Shown here one piece after another: positions 20,357-30,341 of a stretch of 64,000 nt of DNA; within the stretch, counting starts at the first letter, position 1, and every line of letters starts with the position of its first letter. The DNA is from Microbulbifer sp. MI-G (GTDB taxonomy: Bacteria > Pseudomonadota > Gammaproteobacteria > Pseudomonadales > Cellvibrionaceae): the NCBI RefSeq assembly GCF_030440425.1, contig NZ_CP098023.1, positions 3,036,501 to 3,100,500 on the forward strand, in the 5' to 3' direction. The position numbers and the translations under genes are program-made. Below the pieces are notes generated by a model. It was given only the letters and a program-made list of their open reading frames with translations. It had not been told where the DNA came from and did not search any database.

Positions 20357-20545
20357 TCGCCGTATTGTGTTGTCTTCACTAAAGATACCACTGCACACAC
20401 ACCCGCCGCCCCGACAGAAGTGACGTTTTCGTGTCACTGGTCAAGAGTGCGACCAGGCTTGGGATTTGTTGCGGATATTACCGGTGGCAAATGCCGCGCA
20501 CACCCAGTAAGCTGCTGCGGTCAATGCAATAGATGGAGACGATGT

Positions 20546-20827
20546 ATGCCCACAGCGACAGCCCGTCATATTCTGGTGGAGAACGAAGCAAAGTGCCAGC
20601 AGCTGAAGCAGGAAATCGAAAGCGGTGCCGAGTTTGGCGAAATGGCCAAAGCGCACTCACAGTGCCCATCCGGCCGCACAGGAGGCGATCTGGGAGAATT
20701 CAGCAAGGGCGTCATGGTCGCGGAATTCGACAAAGTGGTTTTTTCCGATGAATTGCACAAGGTGCACGGACCGGTGAAAACCCAGTTTGGTTATCACCTG
20801 CTGGAAATCACCAGCCGCGAGGATTAA
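20546..20827 (+). CDS. ppiC: Peptidyl-prolyl cis-trans isomerase, parvulin type
   Basis: This small cytosolic parvulin has 93 residues. The Rotamase domain fills the protein: ATARHILVENEAKCQQL, then SQCPSGRTGGDLGEF, and the C-terminal VKTQFGYHLLEITSR. The ATG at 20546 has a GGAG ribosome site and gives the normal PpiC length of 92-93. The open frame upstream is antisense to the LON gene. A strong terminator follows 30 bases after the stop. Confidence 0.94.
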   Translation: MPTATARHILVENEAKCQQLKQEIESGAEFGEMAKAHSQCPSGRTGGDLGEFSKGVMVAEFDKVVFSDELHKVHGPVKTQFGYHLLEITSRED

Positions 20828-20855
20828 TCCCGAACGGGAGAATACGCCTTGATCA

Positions 20856-20882
20856 AAAAGCCGGGCTTTCTGCCCGGCTTTT
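20856..20882. terminator. Bidirectional intrinsic terminator
   Basis: Stem GCCGGGC (20860-20866) with GCCCGGC (20872-20878) encloses a 5-base loop. It is flanked by AAAA on the left and TTTT on the right, so both strands give a hairpin followed by U residues. It lies between the convergent ppiC and RND exporter genes. Confidence 0.9.
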
Positions 20883-20907
20883 CATTACCCGGCGTGGGCA
20901 TTCCCAA

Positions 20908-23478
20908 TCAGGCACCTGCCGCAGCTTCTGCTGCCACCTGCTCGTGGCTCGGCTTACCCCTTCCCAGTGGCTTGAACATCACCAGCAGCAGCGGCAGCAG
21001 GGTGAGGGAACCGAGCAGTGCTGCGGACATAGCCAGTGCGGTCAGCAGGCCAAAATAAATGGATGGTACAAACTTTGACAACGCCAGAATCGAGAAGCCG
21101 GCAATAATGGTGATCGCCGTGTAGAACATGGCGCGGCCGATGGTTGCGTGGCTGCGGTGCATGGTGGCCAGGTAGTCGGCGTCTTTGGCAAACTCGGCGC
21201 GGAAACGGTACAGATAGTGAATCGCATGATCCACACCGATACCGACCGTTATCGCAGCGATGGTAATGGTCATCATATCCAGCGGTATGCCCGCCAACCC
21301 CATACCGCCAAGCACCACACAGGCTGCCAGCATATTTGGCACCAGCGCGATAATGGCCAGGGACAGGGAGCGGAACAGCACTAAAAACATCAGCAGGATA
21401 CCGACAAACACCGCCCCCAGGGTAAGGATTTGCGACTTGAACAGGCTCTGCAACATATTGTTGTAAAGCACCAGCAGGCCGGTCAGGTGAATATTTTGCG
21501 GGGCTATGCCCATTTCGTTGTGGGCGTAGTCGTAGATGCGCTGGATCAATGCATCGCGGCGCAGACCCGGATCAGTTTCCATAACCCGCAGGGTGATGCG
21601 CGCCTGGTTGTCCTCCGTGGAAAGATAGGGGCTGATCAGCACACTGCGAATTTGCGCTGGCAGGCTGTTATTCGCCACCGCCAGTTCGAAGTCATTGAGC
21701 GGGCCGCCATTCAAATCGCGGGCCACCTTGTACGCAGTTGCCAGGGACTGCACCTTGCCGACCTCCGGCTGGGCCTCCAGGTAGTCATGCAACTGCTCCA
21801 ACTCAGCAAGACCGGCTACAGTAAACCAGTAACTCAGCTCCTGAGACTCTTCCGCACTGCCGAAGGGATCCTCTGTGGCAAAGGGGTCTTCCGCAGCGAG
21901 GGCGTCATCACCAGCGGCCTCGCCGAAAGGATCTTCCTCCCCCTCAAAGGCCACTGCTTCCTCCTCGGGTTTGTCGAGGACAATATCCAGGGTGACCGTT
22001 CCGCCCAGGCGGCGGTCGATCACCAGCATCCCTTGATAGATCTCTGTGGCATCATCGAAATAATCGATAAAACGGTTTTCCACCTTCAACTGGGACACGC
22101 CCGCAATGCCGGCCGCGAAAGCCAGGAGGGAGACACCCAACACAAAAACCCGGTGCCTCTCGGCAAAACGGGAAAAACGCAGGGTAAAGGCGTGGGAGTT
22201 GTCCGTACTCACCTTGCCCTCGCGCTTGGGCAGAATCATCAGGCAGCAGGGAATAATCAGGAAAGACAGCACCAGGGCCAGGGTAACGCCCATGGTCATC
22301 ATCCAGCCAAAATCGATTACCGGGCGTATACCGCTCACTACCAGGGACGCGAAAGCCACAATCGTCGTCAGTGCAGTGTACAGGCAGGGCTTGGCCATAA
22401 AGCGCACGGTCTGCAGAACCAGTTCCTCGCGGCTCCAGTGGGGGTGCTGTGCGATATATTCGCGGTAGCGCACCGCCAGGTGAATGGTGATGGCGAGAGT
22501 GATAATCAGCAACAGCGCGACAAAATTGGCAGAGATCACCGTGAGGCGCCAATCGAGCCAGCTGAGCAGGCCCAGCATTATCACAGCGGTGGTCACACAG
22601 GTGAGTAGTGGCAGCAGCACCCAGCGCGGCTGGCGGAAGATCAGCAGCAGGGTGAGGATGATAAAGGCGAGGATACCCACACCAAACACCACCAGATCGC
22701 TCTTGATAAACGCGATCATGTCCGCGGTAATCATGGTCACACCGCCGAGGAACAGCTCCGCCTGCCCCTGGTAACCGGCGAGAATCCCCCGCACCGTCTC
22801 CACTCTCTGGCGGGCCTCCAATTCCTGGGCGGTACGATGTTCCAGGTAAACCGCACTCACCACCTGCAGCCGCGCGGCCTCCTCCGCATTCAGGCCCTCA
22901 CTGCTGCGTTTGCGCCGCAGGGCGTCGCGCTCGCGCACCAGTTCAATACCGCGGTTGTCCAGTTTCAGGTTGGCGAGCAGCGCAGTGGTCTGGCCGTCCG
23001 GGCTCAGGATCAATTCACGGTAAATGGGGCTGGAGAGAAACTCCTGGCGGGCCAGGTCCCTGTCGGTATCGGCATTGGACAGGGTGCGAATATCATCGCT
23101 GAGATCGGTCAAAGACAGCTTGGGACTATACAGCAGTGGCACATCCAGAATGGTCTGCACGCTGGTGACGCCATCCACCCCGCCCAGTGCATCGCGCAGT
23201 CTGCCCAGGGTGTCCAGGGACCCATCGCTGAACAGGTCACCATCCTTATAGCGGTAGGTCACCACCAGGAAGTCGCCACTGGCATAGCGCTCGGAAATCT
23301 CGCGAAAATAATCCAGGGACTGGTCCGCTTCCAGCGTGAGGGAATCCGCGGAGGCATCCAGTTTAAAGCGGGGCAGGCCCATTGCAGCCAGCAGGCTCAA
23401 CAGGCCGACAACCATCAATACAGCCAATGGCCGCTTGGTCACCAGGTGTTCGTAACAGGTCTTGAAAGCTGACAGCAT
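20908..23478 (-). CDS. RND superfamily exporter (MMPL/HAE3 type)
   Basis: This inner-membrane transporter of 856 residues has the RND duplicated layout. A first membrane helix (about 18-36) is followed by a large periplasmic loop, a block of five helices from about 255 to 430, a second periplasmic part, and a final block of helices from about 700 to 840. TITIAAITVGIGVDHAIHYLYRFR is the typical signature with a charged residue in the membrane. The family includes hopanoid, lipid and hydrophobe exporters, and the substrate here is unknown. An acidic linker (about 495-545) carries three EDPF units. No membrane-fusion or outer-membrane partner lies beside it. Confidence 0.88.
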   Translation of the reverse strand: MLSAFKTCYEHLVTKRPLAVLMVVGLLSLLAAMGLPRFKLDASADSLTLEADQSLDYFREISERYASGDFLVVTYRYKDGDLFSDGSLDTLGRLRDALGGVDGVTSVQTILDVPLLYSPKLSLTDLSDDIRTLSNADTDRDLARQEFLSSPIYRELILSPDGQTTALLANLKLDNRGIELVRERDALRRKRSSEGLNAEEAARLQVVSAVYLEHRTAQELEARQRVETVRGILAGYQGQAELFLGGVTMITADMIAFIKSDLVVFGVGILAFIILTLLLIFRQPRWVLLPLLTCVTTAVIMLGLLSWLDWRLTVISANFVALLLIITLAITIHLAVRYREYIAQHPHWSREELVLQTVRFMAKPCLYTALTTIVAFASLVVSGIRPVIDFGWMMTMGVTLALVLSFLIIPCCLMILPKREGKVSTDNSHAFTLRFSRFAERHRVFVLGVSLLAFAAGIAGVSQLKVENRFIDYFDDATEIYQGMLVIDRRLGGTVTLDIVLDKPEEEAVAFEGEEDPFGEAAGDDALAAEDPFATEDPFGSAEESQELSYWFTVAGLAELEQLHDYLEAQPEVGKVQSLATAYKVARDLNGGPLNDFELAVANNSLPAQIRSVLISPYLSTEDNQARITLRVMETDPGLRRDALIQRIYDYAHNEMGIAPQNIHLTGLLVLYNNMLQSLFKSQILTLGAVFVGILLMFLVLFRSLSLAIIALVPNMLAACVVLGGMGLAGIPLDMMTITIAAITVGIGVDHAIHYLYRFRAEFAKDADYLATMHRSHATIGRAMFYTAITIIAGFSILALSKFVPSIYFGLLTALAMSAALLGSLTLLPLLLVMFKPLGRGKPSHEQVAAEAAAGA

Positions 23479-23590
23479 ATATTTCCGCTTGTAGTGAATA
23501 TCAGTGGGCCACAGCCGCGTACGTTTTGGCCGCCTTCGGGATACCTACGAGTACACAGTTTGCGTCCACCCCGTGGTATTGGAAATACAT

Positions 23591-23866
23591 TCAGGGCATA
23601 TCACTATGTCCCAGCGCGCGGTCCGGGAACAGCAGATCCCGCACACGCCGCTTGAGGGTCTTGGCGCCGGGAAAGCCGCCATCGCGCTTGCGCTCCCAGA
23701 TCAAATTTTCGCCAATCCGGATTTCAAATACTCCCCCAGTTCCGGGTTGTAATGCAACCTGCTGGAGGTCATCGGCAAAGGTGGAGAGCAATTCCTGGGC
23801 CATCCAGGTGGCCCGCAACATCCAGTTGCACTGCACACAGTAATGAATCGTGACGCTCGGTTTCAC
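23591..23866 (-). CDS. Rdx/SelT-SelW-SelH family protein
   Basis: This short thioredoxin-like protein of 91 residues has a CVQC redox motif at the N-terminus (VTIHYCVQCNWMLRA) and FEIRIGENLIWERKRDGGFP in the middle, both typical of the bacterial Rdx family. Both positions are cysteine, not selenocysteine. The start is a GTG with a purine-rich AAGGGGG upstream. A redox or thiol-handling role is inferred from the motif. The nearest neighbour is ubiX, 23 bases away and upstream on the same strand. Confidence 0.88.
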   Translation of the reverse strand: MKPSVTIHYCVQCNWMLRATWMAQELLSTFADDLQQVALQPGTGGVFEIRIGENLIWERKRDGGFPGAKTLKRRVRDLLFPDRALGHSDMP

Positions 23867-23889
23867 GACAATAGCCCCCTTTTAGCGCG

Positions 23890-24510
23890 CTATTCACCCC
23901 AGTTCGGCAATAAGTTTTGCTCCACACCCAACTGATCGAGCAGGCGTGCCACAATGAAGTCGACAATATCGTCAACCGTGCGCGGTCTCTGGTAAAAACC
24001 GGGACTGGCAGGCAGAATGACCGCACCCATGCGGGTGAGCTTGAGCATATTCTCCAGGTGTATTTCCGAATAAGGCGCCTCGCGCGGGACCAGGATCAGC
24101 TGGCGGCGCTCCTTCAGGGCTACATCCGCGGCGCGCTCGATCAGATTGTTGGAAGCGCCGCAGGCAACCGCCGAGAGGGTACCACCACTGGCGGGACAGA
24201 TCACCATACTGACCGGCGCGCCGGTGCCGGATGCCACCGGGGAAAACCAGTCGCGCATGCCAAACAGGGTCAGCTGACCCTCCTTCGCGTCAAAATGATC
24301 GGCGAGACAACCCTGCAGCGCCCCACTGTCGCCCTCGGGCAGTTTGAGGTCAGTTTCGGTATTGATCACCACCCGCGCGGCTTCGGACACCAGCAGCCAG
24401 ACGCGCGCCCCGGAGGCGAGCAGGCACTGCAGCAGGCGCAGGCCGTATTGCGCCCCGGAAGCTCCGGTCATGGCCAGAGTCACGGTTTTGTCGAAGGTGT
24501 GCTGCTGCAA
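23890..24510 (-). CDS. ubiX: Flavin prenyltransferase UbiX
   Basis: UbiX makes the prenylated FMN cofactor used by UbiD in ubiquinone synthesis. It has 206 residues. Motifs are [18 protein letters not shown] (FMN binding), [28 protein letters not shown] and [24 protein letters not shown]. The track start is a TTG; an in-frame GTG eleven codons later is possible, but the longer N-terminus resembles known UbiX. It lies 63 bases downstream of mpl, the same pairing as in Pseudomonas. Confidence 0.95.
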   Translation of the reverse strand: MQQHTFDKTVTLAMTGASGAQYGLRLLQCLLASGARVWLLVSEAARVVINTETDLKLPEGDSGALQGCLADHFDAKEGQLTLFGMRDWFSPVASGTGAPVSMVICPASGGTLSAVACGASNNLIERAADVALKERRQLILVPREAPYSEIHLENMLKLTRMGAVILPASPGFYQRPRTVDDIVDFIVARLLDQLGVEQNLLPNWGE

Positions 24511-24573
24511 TCTCCCAACCTCAATTTGTCCCGCAATGCATCTTCCCTACCCCTTCCCTGCCGGTAACATGGC

Positions 24574-25962
24574 TCAGACCGGTCGGCGGTATTTCTGTTC
24601 CAAAGCACCGATAAGGCGCTGGTGAATACCACCGAACCCCCCGTTGCTCATCACCACAATATGGCTGCCCTCATCAGCGAGTTTGAGGGCCGACTCCACA
24701 CCGCTCTCAATACTATCGAAAATTCCGGCGGGCACCGAAGAGTGGCGGGCCACTTCCTCCAGTGACCAGTCCATGCCCGGGGGCTGATACCAGAGCACCA
24801 TATCCGCACCGCTGCAGGCATTCGCCAGCTTGTCCCGATGCACTCCCATGCGCATGGTGTTGGAACGCAGCTCGATCAAAGCGATGATCCTGTCCCCTCC
24901 CACTTTGGCCCGCAGCCCGGTGAGGGTTGACTGGATCGCCGTGGGGTGATGGGCAAAATCGTCATATACCCGGATTCCTGCCACCTCGCCCAGACATTCC
25001 ATACGCCGCTTCACCCCCTGGAAACGCCCCAGTGCGGTGCCACTCAACGCCGGTAACACCCCCACATGACGGGCGGCCGCCACAGCGGCGAGGCCATTGC
25101 ACACATTGTGTAATCCGGTGCAGTCCCACTCCACCCGCGCCACCTCGGCCCCCTCGAACTGTATGGTGAAACTGCTGCCATCCGCGGCGATATCCACCGC
25201 GCGCCAGTCACCCAGGCCCAGCCCTTCCTGACCCTCAAAGCCAAAGCGCTGAACCTCGCTCCAGCAGCCCTGCGCCAATACCTGTTGCACATTTTCCTCT
25301 GCAGCGGCAACCACCAGGCCACTGGCCGGCACCGTGCGCACCAGGTGGTGGAACTGGCGCTGGATCGCCGCCAGATCTTCAAAGATATCCGCGTGGTCGA
25401 ATTCCAGGTTGTTGATAATGACTGTGCGCGGGCGGTAGTGCACGAACTTGGAACGCTTGTCGAAGAAGGCGGTATCGTATTCATCCGCCTCCACCACAAA
25501 AAACGGGGACTCACCCAGGCGTGCCGATACGCCGAAATTACCCGGCACCCCGCCGATCAGGAAACCCGGCTGCATATCCGCCGCTTCCAGAATCCAGGCC
25601 AACATACTGGCGGTGGTGGTCTTGCCATGGGTGCCGGACACCGCCAATACCCAGCGTCCGCCGAGGCAGTGATCACACAGCCACTGGGCGCCGGAAGTAT
25701 AGGGCAGGCCCCGCTCCAGCACCGCTTCCACCGCGGGATTACCGCGGGGCATGGCATTGCCAATAATCACCAGATCCGGCGCCGGCTCCAATTGCGCCGG
25801 ATCATACCCCTCAATGATCTGGACTCCCGCTTGCAGCAACTGGGTGCTCATTGGCGGGAAGATATCGGCATCACTGCCCGTCACCCGGTGCCCTTCCGCC
25901 ACAGCCAACTGGGCCAGGCTACCCATAAAGGTGCCGCAAATACCTAGAATGTGAATATGCAT
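24574..25962 (-). CDS. mpl: UDP-N-acetylmuramate:L-alanyl-gamma-D-glutamyl-meso-diaminopimelate ligase
   Basis: Mpl recycles cell-wall tripeptide by joining it to UDP-MurNAc. It has 462 residues in three Mur-ligase domains. The N-terminal Rossmann motif is ILGICGTFMGSLAQLA, the ATP P-loop is VSGTHGKTTTASML, and the C-terminal domain has VYDDFAHHPTAI. A strong match to Mpl and not MurC is the N-terminal HIHILGICGTFMGS. The gene is cytosolic in role and lies upstream of ubiX. Confidence 0.96.
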   Translation of the reverse strand: MHIHILGICGTFMGSLAQLAVAEGHRVTGSDADIFPPMSTQLLQAGVQIIEGYDPAQLEPAPDLVIIGNAMPRGNPAVEAVLERGLPYTSGAQWLCDHCLGGRWVLAVSGTHGKTTTASMLAWILEAADMQPGFLIGGVPGNFGVSARLGESPFFVVEADEYDTAFFDKRSKFVHYRPRTVIINNLEFDHADIFEDLAAIQRQFHHLVRTVPASGLVVAAAEENVQQVLAQGCWSEVQRFGFEGQEGLGLGDWRAVDIAADGSSFTIQFEGAEVARVEWDCTGLHNVCNGLAAVAAARHVGVLPALSGTALGRFQGVKRRMECLGEVAGIRVYDDFAHHPTAIQSTLTGLRAKVGGDRIIALIELRSNTMRMGVHRDKLANACSGADMVLWYQPPGMDWSLEEVARHSSVPAGIFDSIESGVESALKLADEGSHIVVMSNGGFGGIHQRLIGALEQKYRRPV

Positions 25963-26247
25963 GGCGGAAATCTGTACTCCCGATCGTTGCGGCGCAAGCT
26001 TAACACGGCATCACAGGCCAGTAATTGCCAAATACTCCGGTCTCCATGCATTCTCCGTGCTATTCCATTAGACTCCGCCCCCACACTGCTCGACCCCACT
26101 CTCTACCAACGGATAGCGACTTAGCCGCAGTGGCCGGCAGCCGACACGAACTCCGGCATTCCCCGCATGCCACCGTAACGAGAACAGCCGCATAGCGGAC
26201 AGCCGAGCAACGATGTATTTCAAGACCCCGATAAATACAGGATAACC

Positions 26248-27510
26248 ATGTCGAAAAAAAATGCCTTTTACGCACAATCCGGTGGTGTGACCGCCGTGAT
26301 CAACGCGTCTGCCTGCGGTGTCATCGAAGCCGCGCGTGTAAACCAGGACAAGATAGGCAATGTCTATGCAGGGCTAAACGGCATCCTCGGCGCACTGCGC
26401 GAGGAGCTGATCGACGTGGGCCAGGAGCGTGCGGAGGATATTGCCGCGCTGCGCTACACCCCTTCCGGCGCTTTTGGTTCCTGCCGTTACAAATTGAAGA
26501 GCCTGGAGGAAAATCGTGCAGAGTACGCACGTTTGATAGCCGTATTCAAAGCGCACAATATCGGTTACTTCTTCTATAACGGCGGCGGTGATTCCGCGGA
26601 CACCTGCCTGAAAGTGTCCCAGTTGTCCGAGACCATGGGCTATCCGATCCAGGCCATCCACATTCCCAAGACCGTGGACAACGACCTGCCCCTGACCGAC
26701 AACTGCCCCGGCTTTGGCTCTGTGGCCAAATATGTGGCCGTATCCACCCAGGAGGCCGCCATGGATGTGGCCTCCATGTGTGCCACCTCCACAAAAGTCT
26801 TTATTCTGGAAGTGATGGGCCGCCACGCGGGCTGGATTGCCGCCGCCGGTGCCCTGGCCCAGGAACAGGAAGGCGATGCACCCCACATTATCCTGTTCCC
26901 GGAAGTGCCCTTCGACAGGGAAAGGTTCCTCGCCAAGGTACAGGCAACCGTGGACGAGAAAGGCTACTGTGTCATCGTCGCCTCTGAGGGCGTCCAGAAC
27001 AAAGATGGCACCTTTCTCGCCGATGCCGGGACCACCGATGCCTTCGGCCACAAACAACTCGGCGGTGTTGCGCCGACGCTCGCCACTATGATCAAGAGCA
27101 CCTTGGGCCTGAAATACCACTGGGCTCTGGCCGACTATCTGCAGCGCGCCGCGCGCCATATTGCCTCCGCCACCGATGTGGAGCAGGCCTATGCCGTAGG
27201 CCGCGCTGCCGTGCAAATGGCAGTTGCCGGCAAAAATGCCATTATGCCGGCAATCATTCGCGCCGAGGGCAGTGAGTACAGCTGGTCTGTGGGTGAAGTG
27301 CCGTTGTCCCAAGTGGCCAATGTGGAAAAATTCATGCCGGGTGAATATATCAGCGAGGACGGGTTCGGCATTACCCAAAAGGGGCGTGATTATCTGCTGC
27401 CGCTGATCCAGGGGGAAGACTACCCCCCCTACAAAAACGGAATCCCGCGCTATGCCAGGCTGAAAAAACATCTGGTAGAGAAAAAACTGGCTGCGGATTT
27501 CAAAGCCTGA
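26248..27510 (+). CDS. Pyrophosphate-dependent 6-phosphofructokinase
   Basis: This 420-residue enzyme phosphorylates fructose 6-phosphate. The substrate loop reads IPKTVDNDL with lysine where ATP enzymes have glycine (PGTIDND), and the nucleotide loop reads NGGGDSADT with aspartate after the third glycine. Both point to use of pyrophosphate in place of ATP. Other motifs are the N-terminal YAQSGGVTAVINAS and VMGRHAGWIAA. PPi enzymes run reversibly and can serve gluconeogenesis. A short AGGA precedes the ATG. A hairpin lies 16 bases after the stop. Confidence 0.9.
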   Translation: MSKKNAFYAQSGGVTAVINASACGVIEAARVNQDKIGNVYAGLNGILGALREELIDVGQERAEDIAALRYTPSGAFGSCRYKLKSLEENRAEYARLIAVFKAHNIGYFFYNGGGDSADTCLKVSQLSETMGYPIQAIHIPKTVDNDLPLTDNCPGFGSVAKYVAVSTQEAAMDVASMCATSTKVFILEVMGRHAGWIAAAGALAQEQEGDAPHIILFPEVPFDRERFLAKVQATVDEKGYCVIVASEGVQNKDGTFLADAGTTDAFGHKQLGGVAPTLATMIKSTLGLKYHWALADYLQRAARHIASATDVEQAYAVGRAAVQMAVAGKNAIMPAIIRAEGSEYSWSVGEVPLSQVANVEKFMPGEYISEDGFGITQKGRDYLLPLIQGEDYPPYKNGIPRYARLKKHLVEKKLAADFKA

Positions 27511-27525
27511 TGTAATCACTGTGCA

Positions 27526-27558
27526 GCCCGAAGCCCCATAATACCGGGGGCTTTGGGC
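27526..27558. terminator. Strong hairpin between convergent genes, probable terminator
   Basis: A 12-bp stem (27526-27537 with 27547-27558, one G-T wobble) encloses ATAATACCG. It lies between the stops of the phosphofructokinase gene and the convergent VOC gene. No T-run of four or more follows on either side, so termination efficiency is uncertain. Confidence 0.55.
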
Positions 27559-27566
27559 ACAGCGCC

Positions 27567-27926
27567 CTAGAAATCCGCATCCGACCAGACGGCAAACTCA
27601 TTGCCGCACGGCTCGGTAAAATGAAAGCGCCTGCCACCGGGAAAAGAGAAAATGGGTTTCACCACCCTGGCACCGCAGCCTTCCACCTTTCGCTGGGTTT
27701 CTTCCAGATCGGTACTGTAAAATACCACCAGCGCACCACCGCTTGCGGTAGAGTTGTGCAAGTTGGCCTGATAGAAACCCCCATCCAGCCCGGCAGCGGT
27801 AAAAGCCGTATATTCAGGGCCATAGTCGGTAAATACCCAATCGAAAGCTTCCGCAAAAAATGCCTTGGTTTTTTCCAGGTCGTTGGCCGGGAATTCGACA
27901 TAATTGATTTTTTCGTGCTCGCTCAC
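27567..27926 (-). CDS. VOC family protein (glyoxalase-like)
   Basis: This single-domain vicinal oxygen chelate protein has 119 residues from the GTG at 27926. A GGAGA stretch about 8 bases before the GTG supports that start over the longer frame to 28028, whose first 34 codons look non-coding. The fold signature runs INYVEFPANDLEKTKAFF to FHFTEPCGNEFAVWSD at the C-terminus. Such proteins include lactoylglutathione lyases and resistance proteins, and the substrate cannot be told. It is convergent with the phosphofructokinase gene. Confidence 0.85.
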   Translation of the reverse strand: MSEHEKINYVEFPANDLEKTKAFFAEAFDWVFTDYGPEYTAFTAAGLDGGFYQANLHNSTASGGALVVFYSTDLEETQRKVEGCGARVVKPIFSFPGGRRFHFTEPCGNEFAVWSDADF

Positions 27927-28098
27927 CCAACTGTCTCCAAAATCCATAAATCGCCAGGGGATACAACCTCTCCAGCAGCAGACTCCAGTCCCAGAAGCTC
28001 TCCGGGCACCGGCAAATGCTCCAGTCAATGCCGTCTGCCAGTATACCGGGTATTCCCTGTCTTCGGATCAGAGACAAAGCACTCGCCGGTAAGCCTCT

Positions 28099-30341
28099 CT
28101 ATTTCAGCTTCCAGTCTGTCACTTCAACAAGTTGCACAGCGGTGGATACCGCACCGCGCTCATCTTTCACCTTCAGACGCACCGGATAGAAACCCGGAGC
28201 GTGGAAATGGTGGTTGGGATTTTGTTGGGTACTGCTCGAACCGTCGCCGAAATGCCACAACCAGCGCACCAGGTTACCGTCCGGATCATTGCTGGTATCG
28301 GCGAAAGAGATCGTGTTGTCCTCGGCTTGCCAACGAAATCCCGCCGAGGGCGCCAGGTTAATGGCATTCAACACCAGCTCCACAATCACAGGATCGTGGT
28401 CCGAAGCGCGAAAGGGACCCGGGGAATACAAGTTCGCCAGCTGCAGGTCGCTCTTGTACTCCGTATTGTAATCCAGTGCCCGCGGCTCATCGGCATTGAT
28501 AGGCCAAACCACCGCAGCGGTTACCAGCGGTGCCAGGGCCGCACTGGCGAGGGCGTGATCGAGATACCCGGACTGACCATCGTACACATAAGAATAAGCC
28601 TTACCCTTACCGTACCACTGCAGCAAATCCGTGTAACCGGCATTCTTCAGGGCGGTGATGGGGTTCTCCTGTGCATAGCTGTTGAGGTCACCGAGTACCA
28701 ATACCCGGTCAACCCCGCTGCCGGCGGGATCGCGGTCTATCCATCGCACCAGTGTTTCCGCGGCCCGGGTGCGCAGGGTGTTCCAACAGCCCTGCCCATC
28801 ACCCTGGTCATCATCAAAGCCGCCATCATCGGGGCAACCGCCCTTGGACTTGAAATGATTCGCAACAATAACAAACCGCGCCCCGGAGGAAACTTCAGCA
28901 AAGGTCTGCAGCAGTGGCTGGCGATTGCCAGCCACAAACGGGTAATTCTGCAGAGTCACCGCCCTGCCCAGGGGCACAACCCGGTCGCTGCGATAAATCA
29001 TTCCCACACTGATGTCGTCATTACCGAGTCGGGCGAGACCCGGATCGACAAACCGGTAACCCTGACCACCACTGGCGTTGTTGAGGCCGTTGACCAGATC
29101 CTGGATCGCGCTGTCAGTGCCGTAACCATCGTTTTCCAGTTCCATCAGGCCGACAACATCCGCCTCCATTCGCAGGATCGCGGCAATAGTTTTATCCCGC
29201 TGACGCTGGAACTCCTCCGGGGTATCCGCCCCGCGCAGTGTGGGGAAGCCCCCTCCGTTGCCATCACCATTGAAATAATTCAACAGGTTAAAGCCGGCGA
29301 TACGCAAGCTGCCTTCGCCGGGCAAAACGGGCGTTTCTTCGCGTATATTCGCCGGGGTAAATTGCGGCACTTCAACCGGATGTACACGGTAGGCCCCAAA
29401 CCCATAGGCCATGACACCACTGAGCCCCTGCAAGGTGTCACCACTGCGCAGCGGGTTGTCAGCCCTGAGACCTGGCGCCGGATAGGGCGGCACCTCGGGG
29501 TTCCGCACGGTGGCACCGTCATCCAGCACAATCCGGTTCAACTGGTTGGCCGCCGCTTGTGCCATGGCTGCTGCACCCGGTGCATGCTTGTGGGTGGGAA
29601 TATACACGCGATCCTTGGAGAGAATCACCTCGCCATAACGGCCCAGGTTGTGGTGGCCGTTGACTGTCAGGGTCTGGGGGAATGTCACCAGCATCCCTTC
29701 AAGCTGTTCCTGCGCCTGGATAGAGTCAAACGGCAACTGTACGCTGGCAGCGGTTACCGCATAACCGCTGCCACAAATAGTAACGCCGTAGACCTGCGTG
29801 AGCTCGGTAAAACCATAGAACTCATCAACGATCCCCCCCACACGCACCAGATCGCCTGCCTGCACCGCCACACCGAAGGCATTGTCGTAGATAAACAGGC
29901 CCTCTGAGGTTTCGTTTAGCCCGTCCTGGTCGCTGCCTTCTTCCTGCAGGAAAAAGCCGGCAAGACCGGTGATGGGGTTCTGAAATTCCCCACTACCACC
30001 GCTTCAATCTCGTGGCGCTCTCCCTGCAGGTCACTCACAAAACCGGGGCCCTGCACCCGACTGATCAAAGTGGCTGCTTCGCCGCAGGCAGCCAGGGCGG
30101 GAGCAGTGATTCCGCGACCATCCGCACCTGGCCAATCCGGCGTTTCTGACTCAACCGGGCCGGTGCCAACCCCCTCCAGTGACACGGTACCGGCGCCGCC
30201 ATCCCTGTAGAGAGCCAGGGCCCTGCTGTGGTCACTGGCCGCAGCAAAATAAGACATACCGGCACCAGTGGCACAGACCACCTGGGCCGATAGCAGGGCA
30301 CCCGCCAGGACCGCTGCCGGGGCCAGATCCAGTACCTGCAT
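28099..30341 (-). pseudogene. ExeM/NucH-type extracellular nuclease, broken by one frameshift
   Basis: Two adjacent frames together make one secreted nuclease of about 747 residues. The first (29916-30341) has a signal peptide and the start of an OB-like domain, ending in IEAVVVGNF and then a frameshifted tail. The second frame carries GLFIYDN, then the endonuclease/exonuclease/phosphatase domain with LMELENDGYG, NHFKSKGG, VLGDLNSYAQENP and ASDHDPVIVEL, and a C-terminal PKD domain (DPDGNLVRWLWHFGDG). Restoring one base near 29981-29986 (AATTTCAG to AATTTCCAG) joins them as NFQNPITGLAGFFLQEE. Either the gene is broken or the sequence has an error there. The protein would degrade DNA outside the cell. 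Confidence 0.85.

Noticed and set aside
23591..23866. Selenoprotein possibility for the Rdx/SelW-like gene
   Set aside because: Both redox positions are ordinary cysteine codons and no in-frame TGA is present.
28132..29907. Long forward frame opposite the nuclease gene
   Set aside because: The minus-strand frames carry clear nuclease and PKD motifs; the forward frame is a shadow.
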